NCBI GenBank assembly: GCA_903825065.1 | Contig: CAIJZG010000019.1 | Location: forward strand, 1-7,946 | From: an uncultured Bacteroidota bacterium | Lineage (GTDB): Bacteria > Bacteroidota > Bacteroidia > Chitinophagales > Chitinophagaceae | Direction: 5' to 3' | DNA length: 7,946 bases | In this document: in pieces, positions 6,525 to 7,946 of the stretch | How positions within the stretch are numbered: position 1 is the first letter of the stretch | Layout: every line of letters starts with the position of its first letter | Notes under the pieces: generated by a model | What the model was told of the DNA's origin: nothing | Database searches by the model: none | Seen by the model: the letters and a program-made list of their open reading frames with translations, nothing else | Made by a program: the position numbers and the translations under genes

Positions 6525-7244
6525 CTAGCACTCAATTCCCCTCATCACATAATCCTCCAACCCATCCTTGCCATAATGCTGGTAAGGCACCCATCTTTTT
6601 TCGATGGGCAAAAACACTTCCACCGCATCAATATCCGGAAACAATTTATAATCGAACTTCTCAGTAGCCGTACTCAAATAACCCGTATAATAATACGTGC
6701 ATCCCTTTGCAATGGCATAATCTAATTTTTGTAAGATCAAAAACTTACCCAGACTATAACTATGATACTCGGGATGAAAAAAATTCAAAATCCCAGCAAT
6801 GCTTTTCTCTCCCTGATCAAAATATCCTACCGCCACCAATCGCCCCGCATCCCGCACTTCAATCATCCAGGAATCAAATGGATTCACAGAATTTTCTTCA
6901 TGCAAATAATCCTCACATCGGTCCGAAGTAATAAAATTGATATACTCCCAATACAACCCATACAATTCCCTGACCTCCTCATTAATCTCTGCGGGTTTTA
7001 CTGTTACCGTTAACCCTGCACATTTCTTTCTAATCTTTTTGGCCGTACTCGATTCCCTTACTTTTTTCAAATCCAGTCTTAACCAAAACACAGGCAGCGC
7101 ATAACTCTCCATATGAAACTGCGTATAATTCGTAGTAAATAATTGATGCTGCATGCGGTAATAACCTTGCTGCAAATACGCATCTAAACTGGCGCCCTTA
7201 AAACCCGATTCGCTTGCCGAAATATAAGTAGGAGGTCCAAACAT
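6525..7244 (-). CDS. Arginyl/leucyl-tRNA-protein transferase-like protein (Ate/Bpt family)
   Basis: A 239-residue protein resembling the Ate C-terminal domain family, a GNAT-like fold that moves an amino acid from aminoacyl-tRNA to the N-terminus of a protein and so marks it for the N-degron pathway. Family landmarks in order are LQQGYYR (24-30), a KKIRKKCAGLTV stretch (69-80), LYGLYWEYINF (94-104), GRLVAVGYFD (134-143), SIAGILNFFHPEY followed by SYSLGKFLIL (148-171), YYYTGYL (184-190) and FDYK (197-200). The classical N-terminal cysteine pair of Ate/Bpt proteins is absent, so the donor and target may differ. The ATG at 7244 is the first start after an in-frame TGA. The gene follows the fucosidase stop by only 32 bp on the same strand, so it may be co-transcribed although no functional link is obvious. 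A neutral name such as GNAT-like transferase is the alternative. Confidence 0.75.
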   Translation of the reverse strand: MFGPPTYISASESGFKGASLDAYLQQGYYRMQHQLFTTNYTQFHMESYALPVFWLRLDLKKVRESSTAKKIRKKCAGLTVTVKPAEINEEVRELYGLYWEYINFITSDRCEDYLHEENSVNPFDSWMIEVRDAGRLVAVGYFDQGEKSIAGILNFFHPEYHSYSLGKFLILQKLDYAIAKGCTYYYTGYLSTATEKFDYKLFPDIDAVEVFLPIEKRWVPYQHYGKDGLEDYVMRGIEC

Positions 7245-7276
7245 GTTTCAAATTTTGGTTTTATTTTCCCATTCAA

Positions 7277-7946
7277 CTAACGCTTCACAAGATCAATCGA
7301 TTCAACCTCTCCTGAAAAATCTAACACAATCACCGAATCATTTTCATCGGGTCGCTTACCCAATTCATGAATTCGAATTCCATAAGCGTCTTGTGTAAAT
7401 TTTAATGCCGATCCATTTAAATATTGCGCAGCATTCAATTTCTTTCCGGGAAGATTGGGTAACGCAAGAGCTGTACCTTCTGTATTTAATAAATGGATAT
7501 AAATTTTATTTCCCTTTCTGGTAGCCACCATATCCTTACTCGGTAAATACGGACCGCCACTGGTTCCGTAAATAGATTCCCCATATTTTTTTAACCAGTC
7601 GCCCATTTGTTGCAGCAGCTGCACTTGTCTTAATTCCATTCTGCCATCTGCCATCGGACCCACATTGTACAAAAGATTACCATTCCCTCCCGCCGTGCCC
7701 GCCAGCGTTTGCAGCGATTCTTTCAAACTCTTCATTTTATCATTCGGCTTCCATGCCCATTGCTCACAAATTGTGATACAAGATTCCCAGGCATCCTTCA
7801 TATTGATCTCTCCCACAAATTGTTCTGGCGTTGCATAATCTCCAACCGTTTGATCGTTCATGAGTTTATGCGTGCCCTTACCCAATCGATTATTCACCAC
7901 CACATAAGGATCTGATTTTTTAATATGCGCATACACTTCCTGTCCC
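7277..7946 (-). CDS. Alpha-L-fucosidase, GH29, C-terminal part (5' end off window)
   Basis: The frame is open to the right edge, so this is the C-terminal part of a longer enzyme; the GTG at 7936 is internal. It reads GQEVYAHIKKSDPYVVVNNR, then GDYATPEQ, then WESCITICEQWAWKP, GGNGNLLYNVGP and GDWLKKYGESIYGT, a series typical of GH29 fucosidases. The Glu in TPEQ is a candidate for the general acid/base, judged only by position in the motif; the catalytic Asp nucleophile should lie upstream outside the window. The last 90 residues or so fit the usual C-terminal beta-sandwich (KIYIHLL and the following strands). Expected role: release of L-fucose from glycans, usually after export in Bacteroidota, but any signal peptide is outside the window. 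It is followed by the transferase gene after 32 bp. Confidence 0.93.
   Translation of the reverse strand, partial: GQEVYAHIKKSDPYVVVNNRLGKGTHKLMNDQTVGDYATPEQFVGEINMKDAWESCITICEQWAWKPNDKMKSLKESLQTLAGTAGGNGNLLYNVGPMADGRMELRQVQLLQQMGDWLKKYGESIYGTSGGPYLPSKDMVATRKGNKIYIHLLNTEGTALALPNLPGKKLNAAQYLNGSALKFTQDAYGIRIHELGKRPDENDSVIVLDFSGEVESIDLVKR

Noticed and set aside
6323..6535. 70-residue minus-strand frame across the 11-bp repeats and the tRNA promoter
   Set aside because: It overlaps the repeat array and the promoter, has no family resemblance, and its apparent sequence pattern comes from the DNA repeats.
6230..7244. Functional link between tRNA-Phe and the neighbouring tRNA-dependent transferase
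   Set aside because: The transferase is of the Ate/Bpt family, not the Leu/Phe-transferase Aat family, and the tRNA has its own promoter, so the adjacency is probably chance.
7277..7936. GTG at 7936 as a true start of the fucosidase frame
   Set aside because: The frame stays open and family-like upstream to the window edge, and a GH29 enzyme needs a much longer N-terminal part.

Overview
The window looks like chromosomal DNA of a low-GC Bacteroidota, possibly a Chitinophagaceae relative (the family guess is weak). Supporting signs are a TAnnTTTG-type promoter upstream of the tRNA, few Shine-Dalgarno sequences, a tRNA without an encoded CCA, and a GH29 fucosidase. Every gene I can support lies on the minus strand, so transcription runs from high to low coordinates.

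Right part (about 6230-7946): ordinary chromosomal genes at roughly 42% GC by hand-sampled lines. They are the C-terminal part of a GH29 alpha-L-fucosidase (runs off the right edge), an Ate/Bpt-like aminoacyl-tRNA-protein transferase, an 11-bp tandem repeat that starts at the stop of the transferase gene, a tRNA-Phe(GAA) with its own promoter, and a strong terminator.

Left part (1-6006): five genes that read as a candidate anti-phage or DNA-restriction cluster. In transcription order they are an HNH endonuclease with an N-terminal region resembling a phosphorothioate-DNA-binding (SBD) module; a Nudix NTP pyrophosphohydrolase; a 971-residue PLD nuclease-SF2 helicase-DUF3427 protein; a MazG/DCTPP1-like dNTP pyrophosphohydrolase; and a DUF2075 protein with an N-terminal PD-(D/E)xK nuclease-like motif set and an SF1-like P-loop motor, cut by the left edge.

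The layout is two parallel pairs. Each pair is a small nucleotide pyrophosphohydrolase (Nudix or MazG, unrelated folds) whose 3' end overlaps the start of a large nuclease-helicase gene, by 8 bp and 4 bp respectively. The HNH gene precedes both. The HNH-Nudix-PLD helicase block is much more AT-rich (sampled lines about 25-35% GC) than the right flank, and somewhat more than the mazG-DUF2075 block. It sits just past the 3' end of the tRNA, which suggests an acquired module. A plausible but untested model is that the nucleases and motors recognise and degrade modified or foreign DNA while the pyrophosphohydrolases act on modified or cellular nucleotides in the same response. No DNA-modification genes (dnd/ssp, methyltransferase), integrase, transposase or CRISPR array are visible.
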